Shown here: piece by piece, positions 8,262 to 17,626 of the stretch
How positions within the stretch are numbered: the first letter of the stretch is position 1
Layout: every line of letters begins with the position of its first letter
Origin: Natronomonas aquatica
Lineage (GTDB): Archaea > Halobacteriota > Halobacteria > Halobacteriales > Haloarculaceae
Assembly: GCF_024449025.1 (NCBI RefSeq)
Contig: NZ_JAHLKM010000029.1
Location: 1-32,192, forward strand
DNA length: 32,192 nucleotides
Reading direction: 5' to 3'
Program-made: the position numbers and the translations under genes
Notes under the pieces: generated by a model
What the model was told of the DNA's origin: nothing
The model's input: the letters and a program-made list of their open reading frames with translations, nothing else
Database searches by the model: none

Positions 8262-8494
8262 CCTCTCAGCCCCTGTTCCTTCCCGGGCGTTCGTCCGCCG
8301 GTCGCCGGTGACTCGGTCGTTCCATCGTTCGTGTATAAACAGTCACTGGAGACCGTATAAGGATTGTCTACAGACACCTTATTATTCATTTTACAATCAC
8401 TCATCCATTATCTCCGAATAGACAGAAACGATCGTTGGAAACATCGTCCCACGGCGTCCAGCGACCGGGAGGGCCTGCCGTTTCGGTCCCCGGG

Positions 8495-8929
8495 TCAGTC
8501 CGATCCGAGCGGGACGACCAGCGTCGGCTGGGTGGCCTCCGAGACCACGTCCTGTGCGACGCTCCCGAGCATCCGCCGCTCGTGGCCGTCCTTGCTGCGG
8601 GTTCCCATCACGAGGAGATCGGCACCGATTCCCTCGGCGTACGCGAGGATCTCCTCGCCCGGCCGTCCGCGCCGGACGGTGACGCTGCTTTCGACGCCCG
8701 CCTCCTCTGCGGCCCCCGAGATCGTCTCCACGGCGCCTTGCGCGTTCGCTTCGAGCTCTCCCTCGACTGCGTCGGTCAGCTCCTCATCGAGCGTGAGAAA
8801 GACGTTGCTGTCGATGACCGAAAGCGCATGGAGAGTCGCCCCGCGCTGTTTCGCCATGTCGATGGCGCGCTCGATGACCGCTTCCATCCCTTCCCCGCCG
8901 TCCGTCGGAACGAGAATGTCGTCGTACAT
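8495..8929 (-). CDS. Universal stress protein (UspA) family
   Basis: 144 residues, a single UspA domain starting with the classic MYDDILVPTDGG. The nucleotide loop GTRS-x9-GS matches the ATP-binding G-x2-G-x9-G(S/T) pattern except for Ser at the second Gly, so nucleotide binding is likely. The start is the ATG at 8929; the frame extends upstream, but the extension is not Usp-like. An AATAAAC element at 8960-8966 is at promoter distance. It is divergent from a second uspA gene at 9035, with 105 bases between, so the two may share regulatory sites. Confidence 0.88.
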   Translation of the reverse strand: MYDDILVPTDGGEGMEAVIERAIDMAKQRGATLHALSVIDSNVFLTLDEELTDAVEGELEANAQGAVETISGAAEEAGVESSVTVRRGRPGEEILAYAEGIGADLLVMGTRSKDGHERRMLGSVAQDVVSEATQPTLVVPLGSD

Positions 8930-9034
8930 CGGATTCGTCCGCACGTTATCGTGACGAGGAATAAACTGTTGTGAACCTCCCGTCGGCCGGGATCGGGCGA
9001 AACGAATAGGTGGGGCCCACGCCCACGCTTGGGT

Positions 9035-9484
9035 ATGTACGACAGATTGCTGTTGCCCGTCGACACGAGCGCCGGATCCGAACGGGCGATCGACCACGCC
9101 CTCGACGCCGCCGAACGGTACGACGCCGAGCTACACGTCCTCTATGTCGTCGATACCGACGCCTACAGCTCCTATACGGGCGACGAGTACGTCCACGAGT
9201 TCGAGGGGCTCGAGAGCGCGCTCGAACAGGCCGGTAACGAGGCGATCGAGGAGGTCATCGAGGCGGCCGAATCGGCCGGCGTCGACGCCGAGTCGGCGAT
9301 CAGACACGGCGTCCCCCACGAGGAGATCCTCGCGTACGCCGAGGAGGCCGATGTCGGGCTGACCGTTATCGGATCGAAGAACCGTTCGGGGGAGTACCGC
9401 CGGTTGCTCGGCAGCGTCGCCGAACGGGTGACGCGGATGGCCCATCGGCCGGTCACCGTCGTCAAGACGCCCGTCGAGGAGTAA
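9035..9484 (+). CDS. Universal stress protein (UspA) family
   Basis: 149 residues, a single UspA domain beginning MYDRLLLPVDTSAGSE. The nucleotide loop GSKN-x9-GS is close to the ATP-binding consensus. Homology to the divergent uspA at 8495 is visible in the start, the EEILAYAE segment and the RRxLGSVA segment, so the pair probably arose by duplication. The ATG at 9035 is preferred over a TTG six bases upstream because the family starts with M-Y-D. No ribosome-binding site is evident, consistent with a leaderless mRNA. Likely role: stress-responsive nucleotide-binding regulator. Confidence 0.88.
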   Translation: MYDRLLLPVDTSAGSERAIDHALDAAERYDAELHVLYVVDTDAYSSYTGDEYVHEFEGLESALEQAGNEAIEEVIEAAESAGVDAESAIRHGVPHEEILAYAEEADVGLTVIGSKNRSGEYRRLLGSVAERVTRMAHRPVTVVKTPVEE

Positions 9485-9615
9485 CGGCGGCCCACACGCG
9501 TCTTTTATACCTCCCCGTCCACACGGCCGATCGTATCGACGCCGGCAGTTCGTCGAACGTGGGCGGTTCCGGACGTATCCCGTTACCGTACACCTCGACG
9601 TGCGACGACCGACAG

Positions 9616-9629
9616 GTATAAGTTTAGTA
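9616..9629 (+). promoter_or_regulatory. TATA region for the surface protein-RND operon
   Basis: GTATAAGTTTAGTA lies about 22-35 bases before the ATG at 9651, compatible with a leaderless start. The surrounding DNA is clearly AT-richer than the flanking genes. Confidence 0.5.
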
Positions 9630-9650
9630 TTGCACAATATATTCATAACC

Positions 9651-11303
9651 ATGGAACGAGAGAGGTTGCGCGCTGTCGCAACGGTCACGCTATCGGTCGT
9701 CCTGCTGGGCTCGGTTCTCGCGGCGGCGGGGGCCGGTACCGTCTCGGCCGAGCGGTACAACGATTTCTCCGAACCGACGTTGGATCCGTCCGTTCAGGAC
9801 GAAAACGTCGTCTCGCCGGGGGAGACAAAGCGGTTCGAGCTAACCGTCCAGAACCGACACGACGGGACGACCGAGACCGACCGACGGATCGACGGAATTT
9901 CAGAAGTCGTACAATCACATCGGGTCGAGCTCGGCGCGGCGACCGCCACGACAGCGTCGTTCGAGTCGACCGACGCTCCCTTCGACATCAAAAGCGGGAC
10001 ACAGAACCTGGGGACGATCCAGGCAGGAAGCAGTCAGCCGGCCAGTCTGACGGTTGAAGTCGATGAGGGCGCCGAGCCGGGAACGTACCGCGTTCCGGTG
10101 ACGATGAAATACGAGTACGTTCGCGGGATAATCGTGGACAACGACGGGTATATTATCAACCGGAACACCGAGACGGTGACCGAATACGTGACGATCCGGG
10201 TCGAGAAAGCCCCACGGCTGAGCGTCGAAGGGGTGGAAAGCGACGGGATCTACCGGAACGCCGACGGCGCAGTCACCGTTACCCTCCAGAACACGGGATC
10301 GGAGACCGCCCGGGACGCGAGTCTGCGGATGCTCGAGTCGACGCATTTCCGCCCGCGGACCGACGGCGTCTCGGTCGGACGGCTGGAACCCGGAGAGACG
10401 GCGACGGCGACGTTCCAGACGGGGATCGCGAACGTCGACGAGGCGGGCGAGTACGCGGCGAACTTCCGGCTTCACTACGACGACGAGAACGGCAACGCCG
10501 CCGAGTCGGCGGTTCGGACCGGATCGGTCCCCGTCGCCGAGGGCCCGGAGTTCGAACTGTCGGCTGAAACGGAGGCGCTCTACGTCGACTCGATCGGGGC
10601 TGTCTCGGTGACTGTCGAGAACACCGGCGACCGCGCCGCGACGGACGCACGGGCACTTCTCCAGCCGCTCGAACCGTTCTCACGGCTATCCACGCAGGGG
10701 AATCTCGGAACGCTCGAGCCGGGCGAGACGGCGACGACGACGTTCAAACTGGAGGCCTCCGATCGAACCGTCCCACAGACGTACCCGCTTTCGTTCACGA
10801 TCGGCCACGATGACGGCTACGGGAACCGCGTCGAGAGCGACCAACACACCGTCGCTGTCGACGTGGACCCCGAAAAGAAATTCAGGGTGGTCGAGACGAC
10901 CACGCTTGAATCTGGATCGACCGAGACCGTCGAGTTGACCGTCGAAAACACCGGTGGCGGCCCCCTGACGAACGCCGAGATCCGGATCAACACGAACTCG
11001 CCGTTCAGCACCGACGACGACACCGCCTACGTGGGGACGCTCGAACCGGGCGAGACGGAAACGGCGACGTTCACCGTAACGACCGACGGCGCGGCGACGC
11101 CGAAGACCTACTCGCTCGATACGACGATCAAACACGACAACGCGTTCGGAAACACCGTCGTGACCGACATCGAGACGGCGCCCGTCACCGTCACGAGCCC
11201 TGAAGGGCGGCTCTTCGAGATCGTCGCCGTCGTGGTCCTCATCGCCATCCTGGCCGGGGCCGGCATCGCCTACAGAGATCAGATCCGAGCGAGCGTGCGG
11301 TAA
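9651..11303 (+). CDS. Secreted, membrane-anchored CARDB/COG1361-type surface protein
   Basis: 550 residues. An N-terminal signal peptide (basic start MERERLR, hydrophobic 9-28, likely cleavage after TVSA near 33) and one C-terminal membrane segment (about 522-541) followed by a short basic tail put the bulk outside the cell. The exterior part has about four repeats of a beta-sandwich domain of roughly 100 residues. Each has a signature such as VTVENTG and a turn LEPGETATATF or LEPGETATTTF. This matches CARDB-like domains found next to RND exporters in archaea. The ATG at 9651 is favoured over a frame extension because the signal peptide then starts correctly. The RND gene follows after 6 bases, so the protein is probably the external partner of that transporter. 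Confidence 0.85.
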   Translation: MERERLRAVATVTLSVVLLGSVLAAAGAGTVSAERYNDFSEPTLDPSVQDENVVSPGETKRFELTVQNRHDGTTETDRRIDGISEVVQSHRVELGAATATTASFESTDAPFDIKSGTQNLGTIQAGSSQPASLTVEVDEGAEPGTYRVPVTMKYEYVRGIIVDNDGYIINRNTETVTEYVTIRVEKAPRLSVEGVESDGIYRNADGAVTVTLQNTGSETARDASLRMLESTHFRPRTDGVSVGRLEPGETATATFQTGIANVDEAGEYAANFRLHYDDENGNAAESAVRTGSVPVAEGPEFELSAETEALYVDSIGAVSVTVENTGDRAATDARALLQPLEPFSRLSTQGNLGTLEPGETATTTFKLEASDRTVPQTYPLSFTIGHDDGYGNRVESDQHTVAVDVDPEKKFRVVETTTLESGSTETVELTVENTGGGPLTNAEIRINTNSPFSTDDDTAYVGTLEPGETETATFTVTTDGAATPKTYSLDTTIKHDNAFGNTVVTDIETAPVTVTSPEGRLFEIVAVVVLIAILAGAGIAYRDQIRASVR

Positions 11304-11309
11304 CAACCC

Positions 11310-13667
11310 ATGGTGACCGCCCTCGGAGAACGCGTCCGGGATCGCCTCGCGGCGACCGGCCGGTACGCCGCGCAGAACCAAAAACAGGTGTTCGCGATCG
11401 TCGCCGTCACCGCTCTCCTCGCGTTGGCCGTCGGGCTCGCCGGCGTCCAGATGAGCATGGGGATGACCCTCTATATCGATGACGACTCGGCGACGATGCA
11501 CGACTGGGAGACGCTGAAGGACGATTTCGAGACGGGAAACAACGTCTTCGTCCTCGTCGAGTCCGACCGGCCCCACGATCCGGAGACGATCCGCGCGATC
11601 GATCGGCTGGACAGCCGGTATAGCTCGAACGTCAAGGACGTCGAGCGGGTCACGTCGCTGGCCGACGTCGTACGCGCCGGCAACGGCGGCACCATCCCGG
11701 AGACGGAGGCGGGCGTCGAGCGGGCGATCGACCGCGTCGAGAGCCGGAACCCCGAATCGGCGGCGATGGTCGACCGGCTCCAGCCGGAGACGGGGACGAC
11801 CGTGATCCTCGTGAGCTACGGCGAGGTCGACCGCTTCGACCGCGGGGCGTTTCTGCCGACCCGGGGGGCGGACGTGATCTACTCGGAGATCGACTCCGAG
11901 ACCGAAGCCGCCGTGACGCCGCCGGGGGTATCGATCACGGTGACCGGCCAGCCCGTCTTCGAGAACGCCGCCTTCGGGCTGATGCTCCCGGAGATGATCG
12001 GGCTGTTCGCCGGCGCGTTCGCGCTCATTTTCGGGGTCGTCTACGCCGTCATGCGGCGGAAGGTCGAACGCGGCTGGCACGTCCTGTTGCCGCTCGGGAC
12101 CGCGATGACGGCGCTCGTGTACATGTTCGGCGCGATGGGCGCGCTGGGCTACGATTTCAACGCGATCATGCTCGGCGTGATGCCGATCGCGCTGGGGCTG
12201 GGCATCGACTACGGGCTCCAGATACACACCCGGTACGTCGAGGAACGGCATGGCGGCGATTCCCCGACGGAAGCGGCCGCGATGGCGACCCGGACGACCG
12301 GGCGGGCGCTTTTGATCGCGATGGGAACGACGGTCGTCGGGCTGGGATCGCTTCTCGTCTCGGCGGTCCCGCCGGTCCGACAGTTCGGTGTCACGAGCGC
12401 ACTCGCCGTGCTCGCGGCGATGATCCTCTCTGTCACGCTGTTGCCCGCGTTGCTCGTCCGGTACGACCGGGGCGGCTACGGGAACGAGGGCGACGAACGC
12501 GTCGGAAGCGGTCCCGAAGACGACCGACTCGAGGCGGCGACCCGTCGGTTCACGACGAACGTGACGGGCGGCCGGCCGCTTCTCACGCTGTTTCTGGCCG
12601 TCCTTCTGGTCTCCGGCGGGGCGTACGCCTACCCGCAGGTCGAGCCGAAAGAGGAGATGATGGACTTCTGGCCGCAGGACCTCGAGGAGAAAAACGATAT
12701 GGAACGGCTCGCGGATACGGTCGAGAGTCCGAAGGTTATCTACGTGCTGATCGAGACGGACCGGGCGTACACGCCGGAGACGTTCCGGGAGATCGCGACG
12801 TATCAACGGCTGATGCTCGAAAACGACCGGGTGAACTCCGTCCAGAGCCCGGTCACGAGAGTCCAACTGGCGAACGGTGGCCGGATCCCCGAGACCGAGG
12901 CAGAACTGGACCGACACCTCGGGGCGGGGTCCGACGGCTCCGAACTCGCCGTCTCCCGACCGCCCGACGAGAACCCCTCGACGGTACTCGTGACGTTCTA
13001 CGTTGACGATATCGAGGGCGAGATCGTCCGGACGCTCATCGGGGAGTTCGAGGGCAACGCCGAGTTGGCGGTCGAGGGCGCCGACGACGTCCAGGTCACC
13101 GGCAAGCCCGTGCTCAACCGCAACGTCATCGAGAACGTCACCGCGGGGCTGACGCCGATGACGCTTCTGTCCTTCGGGCTCGGGCTGGTGTTTTTGAGCC
13201 TCGCGTTCCTCTCGCCGCGTATCGCCGTGACGCTCATCGCGAGCGTCGCCGGGAGCGCCGCCCTGCTCGTCACCGGGGCGATGTACGTCCTCTCGATCCC
13301 GTGGAACCCGCTGACGATCACGATGTCGTCGCTCACGCTCGGGATCGGCGTCGACTACGGGATCCACCTCTTCGAGCGCTACGAGTTCGAGATCGAATCA
13401 CACGGGGTCGATCGGTTGACCGCGGCTTCGACGGCAGTCTCGAAGCTCTCGCGGCCGATCATCGGTTCGAGTTTCACCACGATATTCGGGTTCGGGGTGT
13501 TGACCATCTCGCGGTTCCCCGTGCTCGCGAACTTCGGGAAGACGACGGTGCTCGCGATCGCCTTCTCGCTTCTGACGGCGTTCACCGTCCTGCCGGCGGC
13601 GCTGACCGTCGTTCATCTCGTCGACCGGACGAGCACGGACACGGATCCCGACGCTTCGGACGAGTAA
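11310..13667 (+). CDS. RND-superfamily (MMPL-type) exporter
   Basis: 785 residues in two homologous halves. Each half has one membrane segment, a large extracellular loop (about 50-220 and 442-605) and a bundle of five segments. Repeated motifs include ALGLGIDYGLQIHTRY in the first half and LGIGVDYGIHLFERYEFE in the second. These carry the membrane Asp expected for proton-coupled RND/MMPL/HpnN-type transporters. Such proteins export lipids, hydrophobic compounds or other substrates across the membrane. The start lies 6 bases after the surface-protein gene, indicating an operon. Squalene synthase follows 69 bases downstream on the same strand, which hints at an isoprenoid lipid as cargo, but this is inference. 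Confidence 0.88.
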   Translation: MVTALGERVRDRLAATGRYAAQNQKQVFAIVAVTALLALAVGLAGVQMSMGMTLYIDDDSATMHDWETLKDDFETGNNVFVLVESDRPHDPETIRAIDRLDSRYSSNVKDVERVTSLADVVRAGNGGTIPETEAGVERAIDRVESRNPESAAMVDRLQPETGTTVILVSYGEVDRFDRGAFLPTRGADVIYSEIDSETEAAVTPPGVSITVTGQPVFENAAFGLMLPEMIGLFAGAFALIFGVVYAVMRRKVERGWHVLLPLGTAMTALVYMFGAMGALGYDFNAIMLGVMPIALGLGIDYGLQIHTRYVEERHGGDSPTEAAAMATRTTGRALLIAMGTTVVGLGSLLVSAVPPVRQFGVTSALAVLAAMILSVTLLPALLVRYDRGGYGNEGDERVGSGPEDDRLEAATRRFTTNVTGGRPLLTLFLAVLLVSGGAYAYPQVEPKEEMMDFWPQDLEEKNDMERLADTVESPKVIYVLIETDRAYTPETFREIATYQRLMLENDRVNSVQSPVTRVQLANGGRIPETEAELDRHLGAGSDGSELAVSRPPDENPSTVLVTFYVDDIEGEIVRTLIGEFEGNAELAVEGADDVQVTGKPVLNRNVIENVTAGLTPMTLLSFGLGLVFLSLAFLSPRIAVTLIASVAGSAALLVTGAMYVLSIPWNPLTITMSSLTLGIGVDYGIHLFERYEFEIESHGVDRLTAASTAVSKLSRPIIGSSFTTIFGFGVLTISRFPVLANFGKTTVLAIAFSLLTAFTVLPAALTVVHLVDRTSTDTDPDASDE

Positions 13668-13736
13668 GCCGGTTCCACAGTCGGATTCCCCGTCCACGAG
13701 ACTTTTCATGGATGGTCCCGTAGGCCGGGTAACCCG

Positions 13737-14816
13737 ATGATCGGCGATACACCCAGTCCGTCCGGCTCCGACCGTGACACCGACGTAGCGTGGTGTCACG
13801 GAGCCGTCCGGAACGTTTCCCGGACGTTCGCACTCACAGTCGAGAGCCTCGATGAGCCGATGGCGACACAGATCTGTCTGGGGTACCTCCTGTGTCGGAT
13901 TCCGGATACGATCGAGGACGCCGGTCACGTGCCGCCCGAAGCGGGGGCGGACCTGTTGCGGACCTACGCCCGGTCGATCGATCCCGACGACGCGCGCGGG
14001 ATCGAGGCGTTCACAGCCGCGGTCGAGCCGTGGCTCCCGCCGGAGGCGGACCGATCCGACGACTGGGACGTCGTCGCGGCGGCGCCGCGGGTGACGTCGG
14101 CGTTCGGAACGCTGCCGGCGGACGTCCGGGAGGCGATCACCCCGCCGGTGATCGAACTCGTCGAGGGGATGGCGACGTTCGTCGAGGAGCACGCCGAAAG
14201 CGACGGGCTCCGGATCGGCACGCGGGCGGAACTCGAGGAGTACTGTCACTACGCCGCCGGCACGGTCGGCATACTCGTCACGAACCTGTTGACACGTGAG
14301 GAGATCGACGAGGGGCGCCGGCGAACGCTGTACGAGACCGCCGAGTCCTTCGGTCTCCTCTTACAGCTCGTCAACATCGCCAAGGACGTCTACGACGATT
14401 ACACCGAGGAAGACAACGTCTATCTGCCGGCGTCGTGGCTCAGCGAGGAGGACGTCCCCCAGGAAGCGATCCTCGAGGAGAAACACCGCGAGCCGGCTGC
14501 GGCCGTCGTCAGCCGTACGGCGGCCCACGCCCGGACGTTTCTCGACGAGGCCGAACGGTACCTCCAGAAGATGCCGCTCAGACACGGCAACACCCTCGCC
14601 GCGTGGGGCGTGCCGTTTCTGCTCGCCGTCGGTACGCTCCGGGAACTCACCGACAGCCCGGTCGACGCGCTCACCGAGCGGGACGCGAAGGTCTCCAGAC
14701 AGGAGGTGTACGCGGTCGTCGAGGCGATGGCCGACGCCGACCGGGCGGCGCTTTCGGAGTTCCGTTCGATCATCGCCCGCGAGCCGTTCCACACCACGCG
14801 TCCGAGCCCGGAGTGA
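13737..14816 (+). CDS. Squalene synthase (farnesyl-diphosphate farnesyltransferase family)
   Basis: 359 residues. The enzyme joins two farnesyl diphosphates into squalene. Both Asp-rich Mg-binding motifs are present: DTIED (57-61), in the form typical of squalene rather than phytoene synthase, and DVYDD (217-221). The SRTFALTVESL segment (28-38) and YCHYAAGTVG (169-178) also match. The squalene assignment over phytoene synthase rests on these motif variants and on overall length. The start is the ATG at 13737, 69 bases after the RND gene, so co-transcription is possible. It converges with the metallohydrolase gene, 9 bases away. Squalenes are abundant neutral lipids in haloarchaeal membranes. 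Confidence 0.85.
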   Translation: MIGDTPSPSGSDRDTDVAWCHGAVRNVSRTFALTVESLDEPMATQICLGYLLCRIPDTIEDAGHVPPEAGADLLRTYARSIDPDDARGIEAFTAAVEPWLPPEADRSDDWDVVAAAPRVTSAFGTLPADVREAITPPVIELVEGMATFVEEHAESDGLRIGTRAELEEYCHYAAGTVGILVTNLLTREEIDEGRRRTLYETAESFGLLLQLVNIAKDVYDDYTEEDNVYLPASWLSEEDVPQEAILEEKHREPAAAVVSRTAAHARTFLDEAERYLQKMPLRHGNTLAAWGVPFLLAVGTLRELTDSPVDALTERDAKVSRQEVYAVVEAMADADRAALSEFRSIIAREPFHTTRPSPE

Positions 14817-14825
14817 CCGTCGGGT

Positions 14826-15446
14826 TTAGCTGTCGGGATACTTCGGCTCGCGCTTTTCCGCACGCCCGAGCGCCGTCTCGACGACGTCGCGGACGTCACC
14901 GTGGAACTCCTCGCCGTGCCCGGCGTACATATGTTCGATCCCCTCGCCCATCTCCGTTAGGAGCGTCCGGAGGCTCTCGATCAGCCGCTCGCGGGACTGA
15001 CCGGCCATATCGGTCCGCCCGAAGCTACCGTACTCGAAGGCGCCGTCGTTGTGGACGACGACGTCGCCGCTGAAAAGCGTCGTCTCGGAGACGAACGAGA
15101 CGTGATCGTCCGCGTGGCCGGGCGTGTAGACGACGTCGAAGGGCTCCTCGCCGATGAAGACCTGATCGCCGGCCTCGAGTGCTGTCTCGCGGCGCGGGTG
15201 CTCGGCGTAGGCGTACAGCGGCGCGTCGAAGGCGTCGAGGACGGCATCGAGCCCGCCGACGTGGTCGGTGTGTTGGTGGGTCAACACGACCGCATCGAGC
15301 GTGTCGGTGTGTTCGGCGATTGCGTCGACGACGCCCTCGTAGGCACCCGCGTCGACGAGGACCGTCCGATCGCCCTCGACGAGATAGGCGTTACAGGTGA
15401 ACGTCTCGGCGCCGGCGGTGACGTTTGTCACGGTTGTCGCGTCCAT
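14826..15446 (-). CDS. Metallo-beta-lactamase-fold hydrolase
   Basis: 206 residues with the dinuclear metal site of the glyoxalase II-like branch: HQHTDH (His57, His59, Asp61, His62), His111 in TPGHADDHV, Asp128 in FSGDVV and His177 in YAGHGEEFH. The first active-site strand LVDAGAYEG (30-38) is also typical. The substrate is unknown; hydroxyacylglutathione-like thioesters are possible, but haloarchaea use other thiols such as gamma-glutamylcysteine. There is no signal peptide, so it is cytoplasmic. It lies 25 bases downstream of the histidine kinase gene on the same strand and may be co-transcribed with it. Confidence 0.85.
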   Translation of the reverse strand: MDATTVTNVTAGAETFTCNAYLVEGDRTVLVDAGAYEGVVDAIAEHTDTLDAVVLTHQHTDHVGGLDAVLDAFDAPLYAYAEHPRRETALEAGDQVFIGEEPFDVVYTPGHADDHVSFVSETTLFSGDVVVHNDGAFEYGSFGRTDMAGQSRERLIESLRTLLTEMGEGIEHMYAGHGEEFHGDVRDVVETALGRAEKREPKYPDS

Positions 15447-15471
15447 ACCGAGGGCTCGGCCGGCGGCGACT

Positions 15472-17487
15472 TCACTCTGACGTCGACCCCCCGGCCCGGT
15501 GGAGTCGGAGGGTCACTTCCGCCCCCGTCTCGGGATCGCCGAAACGGAGCTGGCCGTCGACACCCCGGACGACCCACTGTGAGACCCAAAGCCCCAGCCC
15601 CCGGCTGTGATCGAGCTGGGTTATCTCCCGGTCGCCGCTGACGACCGCGCGTTCCCGTTCGGGGATCCCGGTGCCGTCGTCGCTGACGGTGATATCGAAC
15701 CGCCCCCCGTCGGCCGGCGACATTTCGATATCGACCGTCGGATCGCCGGGGTGGTGTTCGATCGCGTTCTCGAGGAGGTTCTCGATCGCGGTTTCGAGCA
15801 GTTCGTCGGCGACGACCTCGGCGGTCGCCTCCGCCGAGACCCGGATCGTCGCGTCCGGATGCTGCCGGCGGAACCGCTCGGCGATCGATTCGACGATCGG
15901 TTCGGGATCGATCGCGACCCGCTTTCGGTCGACGTCCAGCGCCTGCTTGATCCGTCTGACCTGCTCGCCGAGTTTCGAGACGTCTGTCGCCTCCTCGTAG
16001 ATCCGTTGGCCGAGGGCCCGACACTCCGGGGTCGTCCCCTCCTCGGCCAGCAGATCGGCGTAACCGATGATCGCCGTCATCTCGTTTCGGAGGTTGTGCC
16101 GAAGCACGCGGTGTAACACCCGAAGCCGGCGTTCCTGCTCGAGGCGGTCGGTGATGTCGGTGTAGATACCGAACCCGCGGTCGGTCCCTCCCCGGCGGTA
16201 GGTGAACCCGCGGAAGAGAAACGTCCGTCGGCCGTCGGCGGTCTCCCGTTCGACTTCCGCCGTTCGGTAGCCCTCCCGGATCGCACGTTCGTCCAGCCGT
16301 CCGGCCGTCGCCTGCCCGTCCGGGACGATGAGTTCCGAAACCGGCCTCCCGGCGACCGCCGACTCCTCGCGGCCGAAGGTCTCCTCGAACGCCCCGTTTA
16401 CCCCCCGGACGATCGGGACGCCGTCGCGGAACTCGACGTCCGCGACCGCGTCCGGAAGCCGATCGAAGAGCCGCCGGAACCGGTCGCCACCCGTCGGACC
16501 GGGGGCGTTCTGCCCGGAAGCCGCCGAGCCGGATCCGGTCGAGACGCCGTCGTCCCCTCCGGGGGACGGCGTGGCGGGATCGCTCCGGGCGCCGCCGTCA
16601 CCGATGACCGCCCCGACGGCCGACCCCGATTCCGGGTCGGAACCGATCGTGAACGCCCGCGTTCGCCCGATCTCGGCCCGGACTAGTCCGACGAGCAGCC
16701 GGAGGAAGTCCCGTTCCTCGGTGGTAAAAGCGGACCGGGACCGTTCGCTTCCGAACCAGACCGTCCCGCGGCGGTCGCCGTCGACGGCGAAGTCATCGCC
16801 GATGTAGCTCCGCAGCCGCACGAAGGGGGCGGCGAGCCCCTCGGTCGGAGGGCCCCAGACCGTATCGGGGAGTTCGAGCGGGCCGTCCGTCCGGACCGTC
16901 GCCCGACAGATCGTCCCCGAAAGCGAGTGGTCGGCAGCCGCGACGTCGTCGCCGGCGACGACGGTGTAGTCGACCCCGTCGGTGAGTGCGACGGCGCCGA
17001 TCTCGAGGCCGAGGCGGTCGCGCCCGAGATCGAGGAGCCGTTCGACGGTCCCGACGGCCGACGACAGCCCCAGCTCGGATCCTCCCGTCGATCCCGTGTG
17101 GATCGTCGGCGGGTCCCCTCGCGTTCGCCGACAGACCCGCACGATCAGATCCGCGAGGGAGCGTCCCTCCGGATCCGGGTTCCCGCCGGTCACGTACTCG
17201 GCCGGATCCAGCCGGGCGGCCGCCTCGGCGACGGCCGGATCGTCCGTCCGGTCATAGAGGATCGCCGGGACGGCGGCCTCGGAGAGCGATTCGAGCGCTG
17301 ACAGCCCCCCGCCCGGAACCGCACAGACGACACAGTCGGCGTAGGCCGCGTAGTCGGCGACGAAATCGCTCTCAACGCGCTCGATGCGGACCCGGCCCTC
17401 GGGATCAGTGGGATGTCCACGGCCGACGTAGGCGGCGACCACCGGCGTATCCAGTGGGTCGTTCGTGGTCCGATCCCTGAGCCCCAT
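15472..17487 (-). CDS. Histidine kinase with pseudo-receiver, GAF and PAS domains
   Basis: 671 residues, cytoplasmic (no membrane segments). Order: a receiver-like N-terminal domain (about 12-122), GAF (about 145-278), a low-complexity Gly/Ser/Pro linker (about 282-333), PAS (about 335-450) and a kinase core. The phosphoacceptor is His464 in LRHNLRNEM, followed by the ATP-binding N box ENLLENAIEHH (569-579), DDGTGIP (603-609) and RGLGLW (629-634). The N-terminal domain has the receiver strand pattern (ADCVVCAVPGGGLSALE) but lacks the phosphorylatable Asp, so it is probably a pseudo-receiver. The signal could be redox, light or a small molecule sensed by GAF/PAS. No cognate response regulator is adjacent. 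Confidence 0.85.
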   Translation of the reverse strand: MGLRDRTTNDPLDTPVVAAYVGRGHPTDPEGRVRIERVESDFVADYAAYADCVVCAVPGGGLSALESLSEAAVPAILYDRTDDPAVAEAAARLDPAEYVTGGNPDPEGRSLADLIVRVCRRTRGDPPTIHTGSTGGSELGLSSAVGTVERLLDLGRDRLGLEIGAVALTDGVDYTVVAGDDVAAADHSLSGTICRATVRTDGPLELPDTVWGPPTEGLAAPFVRLRSYIGDDFAVDGDRRGTVWFGSERSRSAFTTEERDFLRLLVGLVRAEIGRTRAFTIGSDPESGSAVGAVIGDGGARSDPATPSPGGDDGVSTGSGSAASGQNAPGPTGGDRFRRLFDRLPDAVADVEFRDGVPIVRGVNGAFEETFGREESAVAGRPVSELIVPDGQATAGRLDERAIREGYRTAEVERETADGRRTFLFRGFTYRRGGTDRGFGIYTDITDRLEQERRLRVLHRVLRHNLRNEMTAIIGYADLLAEEGTTPECRALGQRIYEEATDVSKLGEQVRRIKQALDVDRKRVAIDPEPIVESIAERFRRQHPDATIRVSAEATAEVVADELLETAIENLLENAIEHHPGDPTVDIEMSPADGGRFDITVSDDGTGIPERERAVVSGDREITQLDHSRGLGLWVSQWVVRGVDGQLRFGDPETGAEVTLRLHRAGGSTSE

Positions 17488-17590
17488 CGATCCGACGCTA
17501 CATCAGCGGCTTTGATAACGGTACCGCCGGATTCGAACGCCGATTCTGACGGAGGGTCCGGGGGAGGAGGCGAACCCCACGGGTGCGAAC

Positions 17591-17600
17591 GATTTACAAT
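17591..17600 (+). promoter_or_regulatory. TATA-like element for the DUF5786 operon
   Basis: GATTTACAAT lies 27-36 bases before the ATG at 17627, compatible with leaderless transcription of the DUF5786-DUF99-UDG unit. Confidence 0.4.
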
Positions 17601-17626
17601 CCCGGGGCCGTAAGTCATGAACGACC

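Noticed and set aside
10686-13367. 893-codon open frame antisense to the RND exporter
   Set aside because: Composition (His, Arg, Asp repeats) is that of a shadow frame; the sense strand encodes an unmistakable RND transporter.
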